This document shows, in pieces, positions 1 through 8,508 of a DNA stretch of 64,000 nt (within the stretch, counting starts at the first letter, position 1; each line of letters opens with the position of its first letter). Source of the DNA: Mesorhizobium sp. AR07 (lineage in GTDB: Bacteria > Pseudomonadota > Alphaproteobacteria > Rhizobiales > Rhizobiaceae). A program made the translations under genes and the position numbers. The notes beneath the pieces were generated by a model. It did not search any database and had not been told where the DNA came from. It saw only the letters and a list, made by a program, of their open reading frames with translations. Location: positions 5,574,501-5,638,500 of the forward strand of contig NZ_CP080525.1 in the NCBI RefSeq assembly GCF_024746815.1, in the 5' to 3' direction.

Positions 1-619
1 CGGCGAAACAGCGCGAGAAATGGGCCCGGCTGAGACCACTGATCTGGACCAGGTCCGCCACCGGCAGCGGCCCGTCGAGATGGGCGCTGATGTGATCGAT
101 GACCGGCTGCATGACACTCTGTTTTTCGGCAAAGGCATGTGAGCCGAAGACATCGTCATAGAGCGCCATCGCGGCCTCGTAGGCGACGGCGGAAGCAGCA
201 CCCGGCGAAGCAGCCCCCTTGATGAGCCGCAGGCTGCAGTCAGCAAGATGATCGATCGTCGCCGGCTGCAGCCGAAACACCGGGCCCGAAGTGCCGAGTA
301 TGGATTTGTGGATGCGCAGCGCCTCTTCGCCGTTCATCGAAATCCAGAAATATTCCCAACGCTCATCCTTGGCCAGCCAGTAGCGGTGGTTGTGCGGCAC
401 CAGCACCAGCAATGTGTCGTTCTTCTGCAGGCGGTAGTTGCGGTTCTCGTAGCGCAGCCGCCCGGTCCCGCTGATGGTGTGCTGCAGCACGGTGAACGGT
501 GTCTGGCCGCGCCTGCGCCCGTCCCAGTCGTAGCTCTCGTCCTCGCGCACTTCGTAGCCGGTGCTCGTCGGCATGGCGTGCAGGCGCTGGCGGCCGCGCG
601 GCAGCGAGATCGTGCGCAT
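1..619 (-). CDS. agpT: AraC-family transcriptional activator, AgpT-like (partial, C-terminus beyond window edge)
   Basis: About 206 residues are visible, starting MRTISLPRGRQRL. An N-terminal cupin-like sensor domain covers roughly residues 30-125 (RLRYENRNY, LVPHNHRYW, WEYFWISMNGEE). The first helix-turn-helix of an AraC DNA-binding domain follows, with VADLVQISGLSRAHFSRCFA at the window edge. The rest of the domain lies outside the window. The gene is divergent from the alpha-galactoside operon. In Sinorhizobium meliloti an AraC-type activator, AgpT, is required for induction of the equivalent operon, so the same job is inferred here. An in-frame GTG at 652 preceded by AAGGG is an alternative start. 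The direct repeats at 669-717 may be its own binding sites. Confidence 0.85.
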   Translation of the reverse strand, partial: MRTISLPRGRQRLHAMPTSTGYEVREDESYDWDGRRRGQTPFTVLQHTISGTGRLRYENRNYRLQKNDTLLVLVPHNHRYWLAKDERWEYFWISMNGEEALRIHKSILGTSGPVFRLQPATIDHLADCSLRLIKGAASPGAASAVAYEAAMALYDDVFGSHAFAEKQSVMQPVIDHISAHLDGPLPVADLVQISGLSRAHFSRCFA

Positions 620-668
620 GGACTGTCCGTTTTCTATCAAATCCTGCAGCACAAAATTACCCTTGAAA

Positions 669-717
669 GCATAATCCTTCTCTGGTCGCGCTCGCGAATA
701 AGCGCATAATCCGTCTC
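669..717. promoter_or_regulatory. Paired 14-nt direct repeat, candidate activator site
   Basis: GCATAATCCTTCTC (669-682) recurs as GCATAATCCGTCTC (704-717), one mismatch in 14 bases, with starts 35 bases apart. AraC-family activators commonly bind directly repeated half sites. The pair sits just upstream of the AraC-type gene and about 150 bases before the first operon gene. Binding by AgpT is an inference. Confidence 0.4.
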
Positions 718-789
718 GAAAAGCGAGAGAGATCCGCAGTCGAGGAGCGGACAGGGAGGTTGGCGGGCCGGATTCCGGTCTGTCCTGAA

Positions 790-807
790 CACATGCCATG
801 GCATGTG
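790..807. promoter_or_regulatory. Perfect 18-bp palindrome upstream of the alpha-galactoside operon
   Basis: CACATGCCATGGCATGTG is a perfect dyad in the divergent intergenic region, ending 57 bases before the first glycosidase start codon. Its symmetry is typical of sites for dimeric LacI-, GntR- or TetR-type regulators rather than AraC proteins. It may therefore mark a second regulatory input. No experimental support is visible. Confidence 0.4.
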
Positions 808-864
808 GCCAGACCTTTCCTTGTCATTCCTTGCCCGCCATTCGAATGAAATGAGGTCCGGCTG

Positions 865-2331
865 ATGAGTTTCAAAATCGCTATCATCGGTGCCGGCAGC
901 GTCGGATTCACCAAGAAGCTGTTCACCGACATTCTCTGCGTCCCCGAATTCACCGACATCGAATTCGCGCTGACCGATGTCAGCGAGCACAATCTTCAGA
1001 TGATCAAGGCGATCCTCGACAGGATCGTCGAGGCAAACAGACTGCCGACCAGGGTGACGGCGACCACCGACCGCCGCAAGGCGCTCGAAGGCGCACGCTA
1101 TGTCATCAGCTGCGTGCGGGTCGGCGGCCTCGAAGCCTATGCCGACGATATCCGCATTCCCTTGAAATATGGCATCGACCAATGCGTCGGTGACACGATC
1201 TGCGCCGGCGGTATTCTCTATGGCCAGCGCAACATCCCGGTGATCCTGGATTTCTGCAAGGACATACGCGAAGTCGCCGAGACGAACGCGAAGTTCCTGA
1301 ACTACGCCAACCCGATGGCGATGAACACCTGGGCCGCGATCGAATACGGCAAGGTCGACACAGTCGGGCTTTGCCATGGCGTCCAGCACGGCGCAGAGCA
1401 GATCGCCGATGTGCTGGGCGCGAAGTCCAGGCAGGAGCTCGACTATGTCTGTTCCGGCATCAACCACCAGACCTGGTTCATCGATCTGCGCCTGAACGGC
1501 CGCAAGATCGGCAAGGACGAGCTGGTTGCCGCCTTCGAGGCGCACCCGGTCTATTCCAGGCAGGAGAAGCTGCGCATCGACGTGCTGAAGCGCTTCGGCG
1601 TCTATTCGACCGAAAGCAACGGCCATCTTTCCGAATATCTGCCCTGGTACCGCAAGCGTCCCGACGAGATCACACGCTGGATCGACATGTCCGACTGGAT
1701 CCATGGCGAGACGGGCGGCTATCTCCGCTACTCGACCGAAACCCGCAACTGGTTCGAAACGGAATATCCGCAGTTCCTCGAAGCGGCGTCACAGCCGATC
1801 GATCCCGAGAAGCGCTCCAACGAGCATGCCAGCCACATACTGGAGGCACTGGAGACCAACCGCGTCTATCGCGGCCACTTCAACGTCAGGAACGATGGCG
1901 TGATCACCAACCTGCCGCCGGACGCCATCATCGAGTCGCCCGGATTCGTCGACCGCTTCGGCATCAACATGGCCGCCGGCATCACGCTGCCGGAAGCCTG
2001 CGCCGCCACCTGCATCGCCTCGATCAATGTCCAGCGCATGTCGGTCCATGCCTCGATATCGGGCGACATCGATCTGCTGAAGCTCGCCGTGCTGCATGAC
2101 CCGCTGGTCGGCGCGGTTTCAACCCCGGAGGAGGTCTGGCAAATGGTCGATGAAATGGTCGTCGCCCAGGCAGCCTGGTTGCCGCAATATGCCCATGCGG
2201 TTCCGGCCGCCAGGGAGCGGCTGTCGACATCCAGCGTCAAGACCCGCGAATGGGCGGGCGCGGCTCGGCGAAATGTGCGCTCGATCGAGGAATTGCGCGC
2301 CGAAAAAGCCGCGCTGAAGCAAGCCGGCTGA
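865..2331 (+). CDS. agaL: Glycoside hydrolase family 4 enzyme (alpha-galactosidase family, AgaL-like)
   Basis: This 488-residue cytoplasmic glycosidase belongs to family 4, which uses NAD+ and a divalent metal in a redox-assisted hydrolysis. The dinucleotide-binding motif GAGSVGF is at residues 9-15, the NPM motif at 149-151, the signature C170-H171-G172 follows GL, and the metal-ligand pair N200-H201 is in SGINHQTW. Length is normal for the family. It is the first gene of a six-gene operon with its own ABC importer, so it should act on an imported oligosaccharide. The CHG signature differs from the CHS of the second family 4 enzyme at the end of the operon, suggesting a different glycone. 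In S. meliloti the two copies are agaL1 and agaL2. Which number applies here is not certain. Confidence 0.85.
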   Translation: MSFKIAIIGAGSVGFTKKLFTDILCVPEFTDIEFALTDVSEHNLQMIKAILDRIVEANRLPTRVTATTDRRKALEGARYVISCVRVGGLEAYADDIRIPLKYGIDQCVGDTICAGGILYGQRNIPVILDFCKDIREVAETNAKFLNYANPMAMNTWAAIEYGKVDTVGLCHGVQHGAEQIADVLGAKSRQELDYVCSGINHQTWFIDLRLNGRKIGKDELVAAFEAHPVYSRQEKLRIDVLKRFGVYSTESNGHLSEYLPWYRKRPDEITRWIDMSDWIHGETGGYLRYSTETRNWFETEYPQFLEAASQPIDPEKRSNEHASHILEALETNRVYRGHFNVRNDGVITNLPPDAIIESPGFVDRFGINMAAGITLPEACAATCIASINVQRMSVHASISGDIDLLKLAVLHDPLVGAVSTPEEVWQMVDEMVVAQAAWLPQYAHAVPAARERLSTSSVKTREWAGAARRNVRSIEELRAEKAALKQAG

Positions 2332-2450
2332 AACCTCATGCGGTGATGGCGGATCTATGGGAGGCAGATCCACTGCGACGAAACCGTTTGAATTCGAGGA
2401 GAAGCGGAGCAGGTGCAAACGCTCCGGAACAAACAAGAGGGAGAGAGACA

Positions 2451-4535
2451 GTGAGGAATTTACGCAATATCGGCCTTACCGCGGGACTGGCGCTGAGCGT
2501 CTCGGTCTCGGCACTCAATGCATACGCGTCGGAGCCGACGGTTCCGCCGGCACCGACACCGTTCCCCGCCGAGGGCAAGATCAAATATGTGGCGCGTGAC
2601 TCCATCCTGGAGTTCAAGGCGCTCAAACAATATCACGAGCCCGACTGGGTTACCGAGAAATACGTCAAGACCGGCAAGCTGCCGCCGGTGAAAGACAGGC
2701 TGCCGAAAGAGCCGCTGGTCTTCAAGACGGGCAACATGCAGGACGGCATCGGCGTCTATGGCGATACGATGCGCCATGTCATCGGCGGTCGGCCGGAAGG
2801 CTGGAACTACGGCGCCGGCCAGACCCAAGGCTGGGGCGGCATCGATATCGGCCTTTCCGAATGCCTGACGCGCACCGCGCCGCTGTTCCAGGTCGAGGCG
2901 AAGGACACCGAACCGCTGCCGAACCTGGCCAGGAGCTGGGACTGGTCGAAGGACGGCCACAAGCTGACCATGCACCTTGTCGAAGGCGCCAAATGGTCGG
3001 ATGGCGTTGCCTTCAACGCCGACGATGTCATGTTCTACTGGGAAGACGAGGTCGTTGACCCGAACGTTTCGCCACTGAACGGCGCGACGCCGGAAACCTT
3101 TGGTGTCGGTACGACGCTGAAGAAGATCGACGACTACACCGTCGAGTGGACCTTCAAGGAAGCGTTCCCGAAGCAGTATCTCTACGCAATGGCCTACGGC
3201 ACCTTCTGCCCCGGCCCGGCGCACATTCTGAAGCCGCAGCATCCGAAATACTCGAAAAACACCTACGAGCAGTTCAAGAACGCCTTCCCACCGGAATTCA
3301 TGAACATGCCGGTGATGGGCGCCTGGGTGCCGGTCGAATACCGGCCGGACGATATCATCGTCATGCGCCGCAACCCCTACTACTGGAAGGTCGATGAGAA
3401 GGGCAACCAGCTGCCTTACCTCAACGAACTGCAGTATAAGCTGTCGACCTGGGCCGACCGCGACGTCCAGGCGGTCGCCGGCTCGGCCGACTTCTCCAAT
3501 CTGGAGCAGCCGGAAAACTTCGTCGCCTCGCTGAAGCGCGCGGCGGAGGCGAATGCGCCGGCGCGGCTGGCCTTCGGCCCACGGCTCATCGGCTACAATC
3601 TGCGCATGAACTTTTCCGCCAATGGCTGGGGCAACCCCGACGAACGCGGGCAAGCTGTGCGCGAGCTGAACCGCAACGAGGATTTCCGCAAGGCTGTCAC
3701 CATGGCGCTCGACCGCAAGGCGCTCGGCGACTCGCTGGTCAAGGGTCCGTTCACCGCCATCTATGCCGGCGGCCTGTCGTCGGGCACCAGCTTCTATGAC
3801 CGCGGTTCGACCGTCTACTATCCCTTTGACCTCGAAGGCGCAAAGGCGGAACTCGCCAAGGCCGGCCTCAAGGATACCGACGGCGACGGTTTCGTGAACT
3901 TCCCGGCCGGCACCGCCGGCGGCAAGAACGTCGAGATCGTGATGCTGGTCAACAACGACTACACCACGGACAAGAGCCTTGCCGAAGGTGTTGTCGGCCA
4001 GATGGAAAAGCTCGGGCTTCGGGTCGTGCTCAACGGCCTCAACGGCACCCAGCGCGACGCCTCCCAATATTCCGGCCGTTTCGATTGGCTGGTCCGACGC
4101 AACGATCAGGAGCTGACGTCGGTGGTGCAGAACACCGAGCAGCTTGCCCCGGTCGGTCCGCGCACCAGCTGGAACCACCGCGCGCCGGAAAACGGCGAGG
4201 TCGATCTGATGCCTTTCGAAAAGGACCTCGTCGACATCGTCAACAAGTTCGTCTCGACGCAGGACAATGACCAGCGCGCAAGCCTGATGAAACAGTTCCA
4301 GAAGATTTCGACGGAACACGTCTACAATGTCGGGCTGACGGAATATCCTGGCGCGCTGATCGTCAACAAGCGCTTCTCCAACATTCCGCAGGGCACGCCG
4401 ATCTTCATGTTCAACTGGGCCGAGGATTCGATCATCCGCGAACGGGTCTTTGTCGCGGCCGACAAGCAGGCGAAGTACGAATTGTTCCCCGAGGAGCTTC
4501 CCGGCAAACCCGGAGACAAGGGCCCGATGGATTAG
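2451..4535 (+). CDS. agpA: ABC transporter periplasmic binding protein for alpha-galactosides (AgpA-like, SBP family 5)
   Basis: The GTG start at 2451 is preceded by GAGGGAGAG and gives a 694-residue protein. The signal peptide, with a hydrophobic stretch IGLTAGLALSVSVSA, ends near ALNAYA. The mature protein is a large family 5 (oligopeptide/dipeptide type) binding protein, recognisable by LARSWDWSKDGHKLTMHLVE and the WSDG...ADDVMFYW segment. An open frame continues upstream to 2250 but overlaps the preceding gene and lacks an SD-supported start. In S. meliloti AgpA is a peptide-type binding protein needed for melibiose and raffinose uptake. The same role is inferred from its position between two family 4 glycosidase genes and just before the permeases. 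Confidence 0.85.
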   Translation: MRNLRNIGLTAGLALSVSVSALNAYASEPTVPPAPTPFPAEGKIKYVARDSILEFKALKQYHEPDWVTEKYVKTGKLPPVKDRLPKEPLVFKTGNMQDGIGVYGDTMRHVIGGRPEGWNYGAGQTQGWGGIDIGLSECLTRTAPLFQVEAKDTEPLPNLARSWDWSKDGHKLTMHLVEGAKWSDGVAFNADDVMFYWEDEVVDPNVSPLNGATPETFGVGTTLKKIDDYTVEWTFKEAFPKQYLYAMAYGTFCPGPAHILKPQHPKYSKNTYEQFKNAFPPEFMNMPVMGAWVPVEYRPDDIIVMRRNPYYWKVDEKGNQLPYLNELQYKLSTWADRDVQAVAGSADFSNLEQPENFVASLKRAAEANAPARLAFGPRLIGYNLRMNFSANGWGNPDERGQAVRELNRNEDFRKAVTMALDRKALGDSLVKGPFTAIYAGGLSSGTSFYDRGSTVYYPFDLEGAKAELAKAGLKDTDGDGFVNFPAGTAGGKNVEIVMLVNNDYTTDKSLAEGVVGQMEKLGLRVVLNGLNGTQRDASQYSGRFDWLVRRNDQELTSVVQNTEQLAPVGPRTSWNHRAPENGEVDLMPFEKDLVDIVNKFVSTQDNDQRASLMKQFQKISTEHVYNVGLTEYPGALIVNKRFSNIPQGTPIFMFNWAEDSIIRERVFVAADKQAKYELFPEELPGKPGDKGPMD

Positions 4536-4577
4536 GGGGCCTGATGGATTAGGTTTACCTCCCTGACCAAGAGAACT

Positions 4578-4602
4578 CCGGCCGCGCCGCTGGCGCGGCC
4601 GG
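4578..4602 (+). promoter_or_regulatory. Intercistronic stem-loop after agpA
   Basis: CCGGCCGCGCC and GGCGCGGCCGG form a perfect 11-bp stem with a three-base loop in the 131-base gap between the binding-protein and permease genes. There is no T run, so it is more likely an RNA-stabilising or partial-attenuation hairpin than a full terminator. Such structures typically allow the binding protein to be made in excess of the membrane components. Confidence 0.6.
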
Positions 4603-4666
4603 GCAAAGCCAACCTCCGGACGCAACCAAAGGGGCGCGATCGGCGAGACAAGGAAGCGGACCGTCC

Positions 4667-5674
4667 ATGCTGCGATTCCTGCTCACGCGCATAGCGTCGG
4701 CAATACCGGTCCTCGCCATTTTGAGCCTGGTCACCTTTGCCATCATCCAGGCGCCGCCGGGCGACTATGCCGACTACATCCGCTCGCAGCTGATCAATCA
4801 GGGCGGAGCGTCTTTCGCCGAGGCAGACGCGCAGGCCAAGGCCTATCGCATCGAGCATGGCCTCGATAAGCCGCTGCCCGTCCAGTATCTCAACTGGATC
4901 GGCGGTATCATTACGCGCGGCGATTTCGGCTACAGCCTCTACTATAACAAGCCGGTCGCCGATGTGGTCGGCGAGCGCCTGCCGCGCACGCTCATTCTGG
5001 CGCTGGTCTGCCATCTGCTCGCCTCGGTGCTCGGCATCGGCTTCGGCATATGGGCGGCGACACGGCAATACACCTGGATCGACTCGACGCTGTCGGCCAT
5101 CTCCTTCCTCGGCATGACTGTGCCGCGCTTCCTGATGGCGCTGATCATCGTCTATCTCATGGTCTTCCAATTCAACGTGTCGGAGATCGGCAGCTTCTTC
5201 TCGCCGCAATATGGTGGCGCGCCGTGGTCGTGGGCAAAGTTAGCCGACCTGGTCAAGCATGTCTGGCCGGTCGTGGCGATAGCCACCTTCGGCGGCCTCG
5301 CCTACAATATGCGCGTCATGCGCGGCAATCTGCTCGACACGCTGAACGCGCAATATGTCGAGACGGCGAGGGCCAAGGGGCTGACCGGCGCCGCCGTTGT
5401 CATGCGCCACGCCGTGCCCAACGCACTGCACCCGCTCGTCATGTATCAGGGCGTGGTGCTGCCCTACATGCTCACCGGCGAGATCGAGACGGCGATCATC
5501 TTCGCGCTGCCGACGGTCGGCCCGGCGATTGTCGGCTCGATGGCTGTCGGCGACGTCTATGTCACCGCCACCTTCATGATGGTGCTGTCGGCGACGCTGA
5601 TCGTTGGCAACATCATCGCCGACATGCTGCTCGTCCTGCTCGATCCGCGTGTGCGCCAGTTCGGGGAAAGCTGA
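4667..5674 (+). CDS. agpB: ABC transporter permease, DppB/OppB type (AgpB-like)
   Basis: This is a 335-residue inner-membrane permease. The N-terminal membrane segment begins MLRFLLTRIASAIPVLAIL. It is followed by a periplasmic loop and a multi-helix BPD_transp_1 domain. The EAA loop that contacts the ATPase is visible in YVETARAKGLTGAAVVMRHA around residues 230-250. Length is usual for the family. The gene follows the binding-protein gene in the same operon, and its stop codon is one base from the start of the next permease. It should form a heterodimeric channel with that protein. Confidence 0.88.
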   Translation: MLRFLLTRIASAIPVLAILSLVTFAIIQAPPGDYADYIRSQLINQGGASFAEADAQAKAYRIEHGLDKPLPVQYLNWIGGIITRGDFGYSLYYNKPVADVVGERLPRTLILALVCHLLASVLGIGFGIWAATRQYTWIDSTLSAISFLGMTVPRFLMALIIVYLMVFQFNVSEIGSFFSPQYGGAPWSWAKLADLVKHVWPVVAIATFGGLAYNMRVMRGNLLDTLNAQYVETARAKGLTGAAVVMRHAVPNALHPLVMYQGVVLPYMLTGEIETAIIFALPTVGPAIVGSMAVGDVYVTATFMMVLSATLIVGNIIADMLLVLLDPRVRQFGES

Positions 5675-5675
5675 G

Positions 5676-6812
5676 ATGCTGGCTTTCGACAATCTGCCAC
5701 CGCCGCTGCCCGCCGAAGGCGCCATCAACAAGCCGCAACGCGGCAACGAGAGCTACATCGCACTTGTCTGGCGCCGGCTGAAGCGCTCCTGGACCGGCAT
5801 GGCCGGGCTTTGGCTCGTCGTGCTTTTGCTGGTGATGGCTGTGTTCGCCGAGTTCCTGGCGCCGATGGACCCGAAGGTCACGGATGTCGGCTTCGCGCCG
5901 CCGCAGCTGCCTGTCTTCCACGACAAGGACGGCAATTTCGTCGCGCGGCCGAGGGTCTACGCGCTGGCCGATTCGGCGGACCTCGATCCGGTCACCTTCC
6001 AGCCCGTCGTCGGCCCCGACTATGACCATCCAAGGCTGCTCGGGTTCTTCGCGCATGGCGCGCCCTACAAGCTGTTCGGGCTGTTGCCGGCGGACCGGCA
6101 TCTGTTCGGCTCACTGGACGGCCAGCCGGTGCATTTCCTCGGCACCGACAAGTTCGGCCGCGACGTGCTGTCAAGAGCCATCCATGGCTCGCGCGTCTCG
6201 CTGATGATCGCGCTGACGGTCGTCTTCATCATCACCGTCATCGGCACCACCGTCGGCATGGTCTCCGGCTATTTCGGCGGCAGGTTCGATGTCTGGATGC
6301 AGCGCTTCGTCGAACTGGTGCTCGCCTTCCCGCAGCTGCCGCTCTACCTGGCGCTGACGACGCTGATCCCGGTTACCGCGCCCACCAATGTCTTTCTCGC
6401 TTTCGTCATCATCGTCATGTCGGCATTGGGCTGGGCGCAGATGTCGCGCGAGGTGCGCGGCAAGACGCTGGCGCTCGCGCGGATCGAGTACGTGCGCGCC
6501 GCCATGGCGGTTGGCGCCACCGACCGGCGCATCATCATGCAGCACATCCTCCCCAATGTGATGAGCCATGTGATCGTCGCCGTGACGTTGGCGATCCCGA
6601 CGGTGGTGCTGCTCGAATCCTTCCTCGGTTTCCTCGGCTTCGCCGTCAAGCCGCCGCTGATCTCGTGGGGTCTGATGCTGCAGGACACCGCGACCTATTC
6701 CGTCATCGGCACCTATCCCTGGATCCTGTCGCCGGTCGGTTTCGTGCTCGTCACCGTCTTTGCCTTCAACGCGCTGGGCGACGGCCTGCGCGACGCCGTC
6801 GACCCCTACTGA
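5676..6812 (+). CDS. agpC: ABC transporter permease, DppC/OppC type (AgpC-like)
   Basis: The ATG at 5676 lies one base after the stop of the preceding permease and gives 378 residues. The first membrane segment is near residues 45-65 (GLWLVVLLLVMAVF). A long periplasmic loop of about 100 residues follows, ending in HFLGTDKFGRDVLSR. The conserved permease core comes next, with the EAA loop at EYVRAAMAVGATDRRIIMQH. The protein is longer than ordinary dipeptide permeases of about 300 residues because of that loop, as in several peptide-type sugar importers. Partner of the preceding permease. Confidence 0.87.
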   Translation: MLAFDNLPPPLPAEGAINKPQRGNESYIALVWRRLKRSWTGMAGLWLVVLLLVMAVFAEFLAPMDPKVTDVGFAPPQLPVFHDKDGNFVARPRVYALADSADLDPVTFQPVVGPDYDHPRLLGFFAHGAPYKLFGLLPADRHLFGSLDGQPVHFLGTDKFGRDVLSRAIHGSRVSLMIALTVVFIITVIGTTVGMVSGYFGGRFDVWMQRFVELVLAFPQLPLYLALTTLIPVTAPTNVFLAFVIIVMSALGWAQMSREVRGKTLALARIEYVRAAMAVGATDRRIIMQHILPNVMSHVIVAVTLAIPTVVLLESFLGFLGFAVKPPLISWGLMLQDTATYSVIGTYPWILSPVGFVLVTVFAFNALGDGLRDAVDPY

Positions 6813-6821
6813 GGTGGCAGG

Positions 6822-8489
6822 ATGACCGTCGCGCTCGCCCAATCCTTCGCACCGACCGTCCGCCACGATCATGACGGACGCCAGGACCAGCCCATCATCG
6901 ACGCCCGCAATGTCGCTGTATCCTTCAAGGTCGAGCATGGCGTCGTCGAAGCGATCAAGGATATCTCGTTTCAGCTCTATCGCGGCGAGACGATTGCGAT
7001 CGTCGGCGAATCCGGTTCCGGCAAGTCGGTGACGGCGCGCACCGTCATGGGGCTGCTGTCGCGGCGCGCCACGGTGTCGCCGGGGTCGAGCATCTGTTAT
7101 GACGGGCAAGACATCCTGAAATTCCCCGAGAGCGCCCGGCGCAAGCTGCGCGGCAACCGCATCTCGATGATCTTTCAGGAGCCGATGAGCTCGCTCAACC
7201 CGATCTACACGGTCGGCAGCCAGATCGTCGAGGCGATCAGGGTGCACAGCAAGATGGGCCGCAAGCAGGCCTGGGCACGGGCGCTCGAACTTCTGCAGCA
7301 CGTCCAGATCCCCGACCCGGAAGCGCGGCTCAAGCAGTATCCGCACCAGCTCTCGGGCGGGCAGCGGCAGCGGGTGATGATCGCCATGGCGCTGGCCAAC
7401 AATCCCGATGTGCTGATCGCCGACGAGCCGACCACCGCACTCGACGTCACTGTCCAGGCGCAGATCCTGAACCTGATCCGCGGCCTGCAGAAAGAGCTGC
7501 GCATGGCGGTGATCCTGATCACCCATGACCTCACCGTGGTGCGCCAGTTCTCCGACTACGTCTATGTCATGCAGCATGGCGAAATGTGCGAGCACAACGT
7601 CACCGAACGACTTTTCGCCGATCCGCAACATCCCTATACGCGGCGGCTGCTCGCCTCCGAACCGCGCGGCCGGCCGAAGCCACTCCCCGACGGCTGCGGC
7701 ACCATTCTCGAGGCGAGCGGCGTGCGCGTCTCCTTCATGCTGCGCCACGGCAGCTTCCTGAAACCGGACTGGCGCGAACTGGTCGCGGTCGACGATCTCG
7801 GCCTCAAACTTTGCCGCCATGAGACATTGGGACTGGTCGGTGAGTCCGGTTCCGGCAAGACCACCTTCGGCCAGGCCCTGCTTAGATTGATAGACGCCAA
7901 GCGTGGCGAGATCCATTTCGACGGCAAGCCAATCCACGGCCTGTCGCGGGCGCAGATGCGGCCGCTGCGCTCGCGCATGCAGATCGTCTTCCAGGATCCG
8001 TTCTCCTCGCTCAACCCGCGCATGACGATCGGCCAGATCATCGAGGAAGGGCTGATCGTCAACAGCATCGGGGCGACACGGCGCGAGCGGGTCGAGCGGG
8101 TGCGCGAGGCGCTGGTCAGCGCCGGCATGCCCGACGATATCCTGTCGCGGTTCCCGCACGAATTCTCCGGCGGCCAGCGCCAACGCGTCGCGATCGCCCG
8201 CGCCATTGCGCTCGAACCCGAATTCATCCTGCTCGACGAGCCGACATCGGCGCTGGACCTCTCCGTCCAGGCGCAGATCATCGACCTCCTGCGCAAGTTG
8301 CAGGACGAGCGCGGCTTGAGCTACCTCTTCATCTCGCACGACCTCAAGGTGGTGCGTGCGCTGTGCCACCGCGTCATCGTCATGCAGCACGGCAAGATCG
8401 TCGAGCAGGGCCCCGTCGACGAGGTCCTGTCCAATCCCAAGACCGCCTACACCGAACGGCTCGTCAGGGCCGCTTTCGACGTGGCCTGA
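6822..8489 (+). CDS. agpD: ABC transporter double ATPase, DppD-DppF fusion (AgpD-like)
   Basis: This 555-residue protein joins two ATPase modules normally encoded by separate genes. Module 1 has a Walker A GESGSGKS at residues 62-69, the signature LSGGQRQR and Walker B LIADEPTTALD. Module 2 has GESGSGKTTFGQ, the signature FSGGQRQRVAIARA and Walker B ILLDEPTSALD. Both have intact H-loops (ITHDL, ISHDL). All catalytic residues needed for ATP hydrolysis are therefore present in both halves. It starts nine bases after the second permease and energises that pair. Confidence 0.88.
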   Translation: MTVALAQSFAPTVRHDHDGRQDQPIIDARNVAVSFKVEHGVVEAIKDISFQLYRGETIAIVGESGSGKSVTARTVMGLLSRRATVSPGSSICYDGQDILKFPESARRKLRGNRISMIFQEPMSSLNPIYTVGSQIVEAIRVHSKMGRKQAWARALELLQHVQIPDPEARLKQYPHQLSGGQRQRVMIAMALANNPDVLIADEPTTALDVTVQAQILNLIRGLQKELRMAVILITHDLTVVRQFSDYVYVMQHGEMCEHNVTERLFADPQHPYTRRLLASEPRGRPKPLPDGCGTILEASGVRVSFMLRHGSFLKPDWRELVAVDDLGLKLCRHETLGLVGESGSGKTTFGQALLRLIDAKRGEIHFDGKPIHGLSRAQMRPLRSRMQIVFQDPFSSLNPRMTIGQIIEEGLIVNSIGATRRERVERVREALVSAGMPDDILSRFPHEFSGGQRQRVAIARAIALEPEFILLDEPTSALDLSVQAQIIDLLRKLQDERGLSYLFISHDLKVVRALCHRVIVMQHGKIVEQGPVDEVLSNPKTAYTERLVRAAFDVA

Positions 8490-8508
8490 ACATATGCCGG
8501 AGGTTAGC

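Noticed and set aside
2250..2450. Upstream extension of the agpA reading frame
   Set aside because: It overlaps the end of the first glycosidase gene and would bury the signal peptide. The GTG at 2451 has the ribosome binding site.
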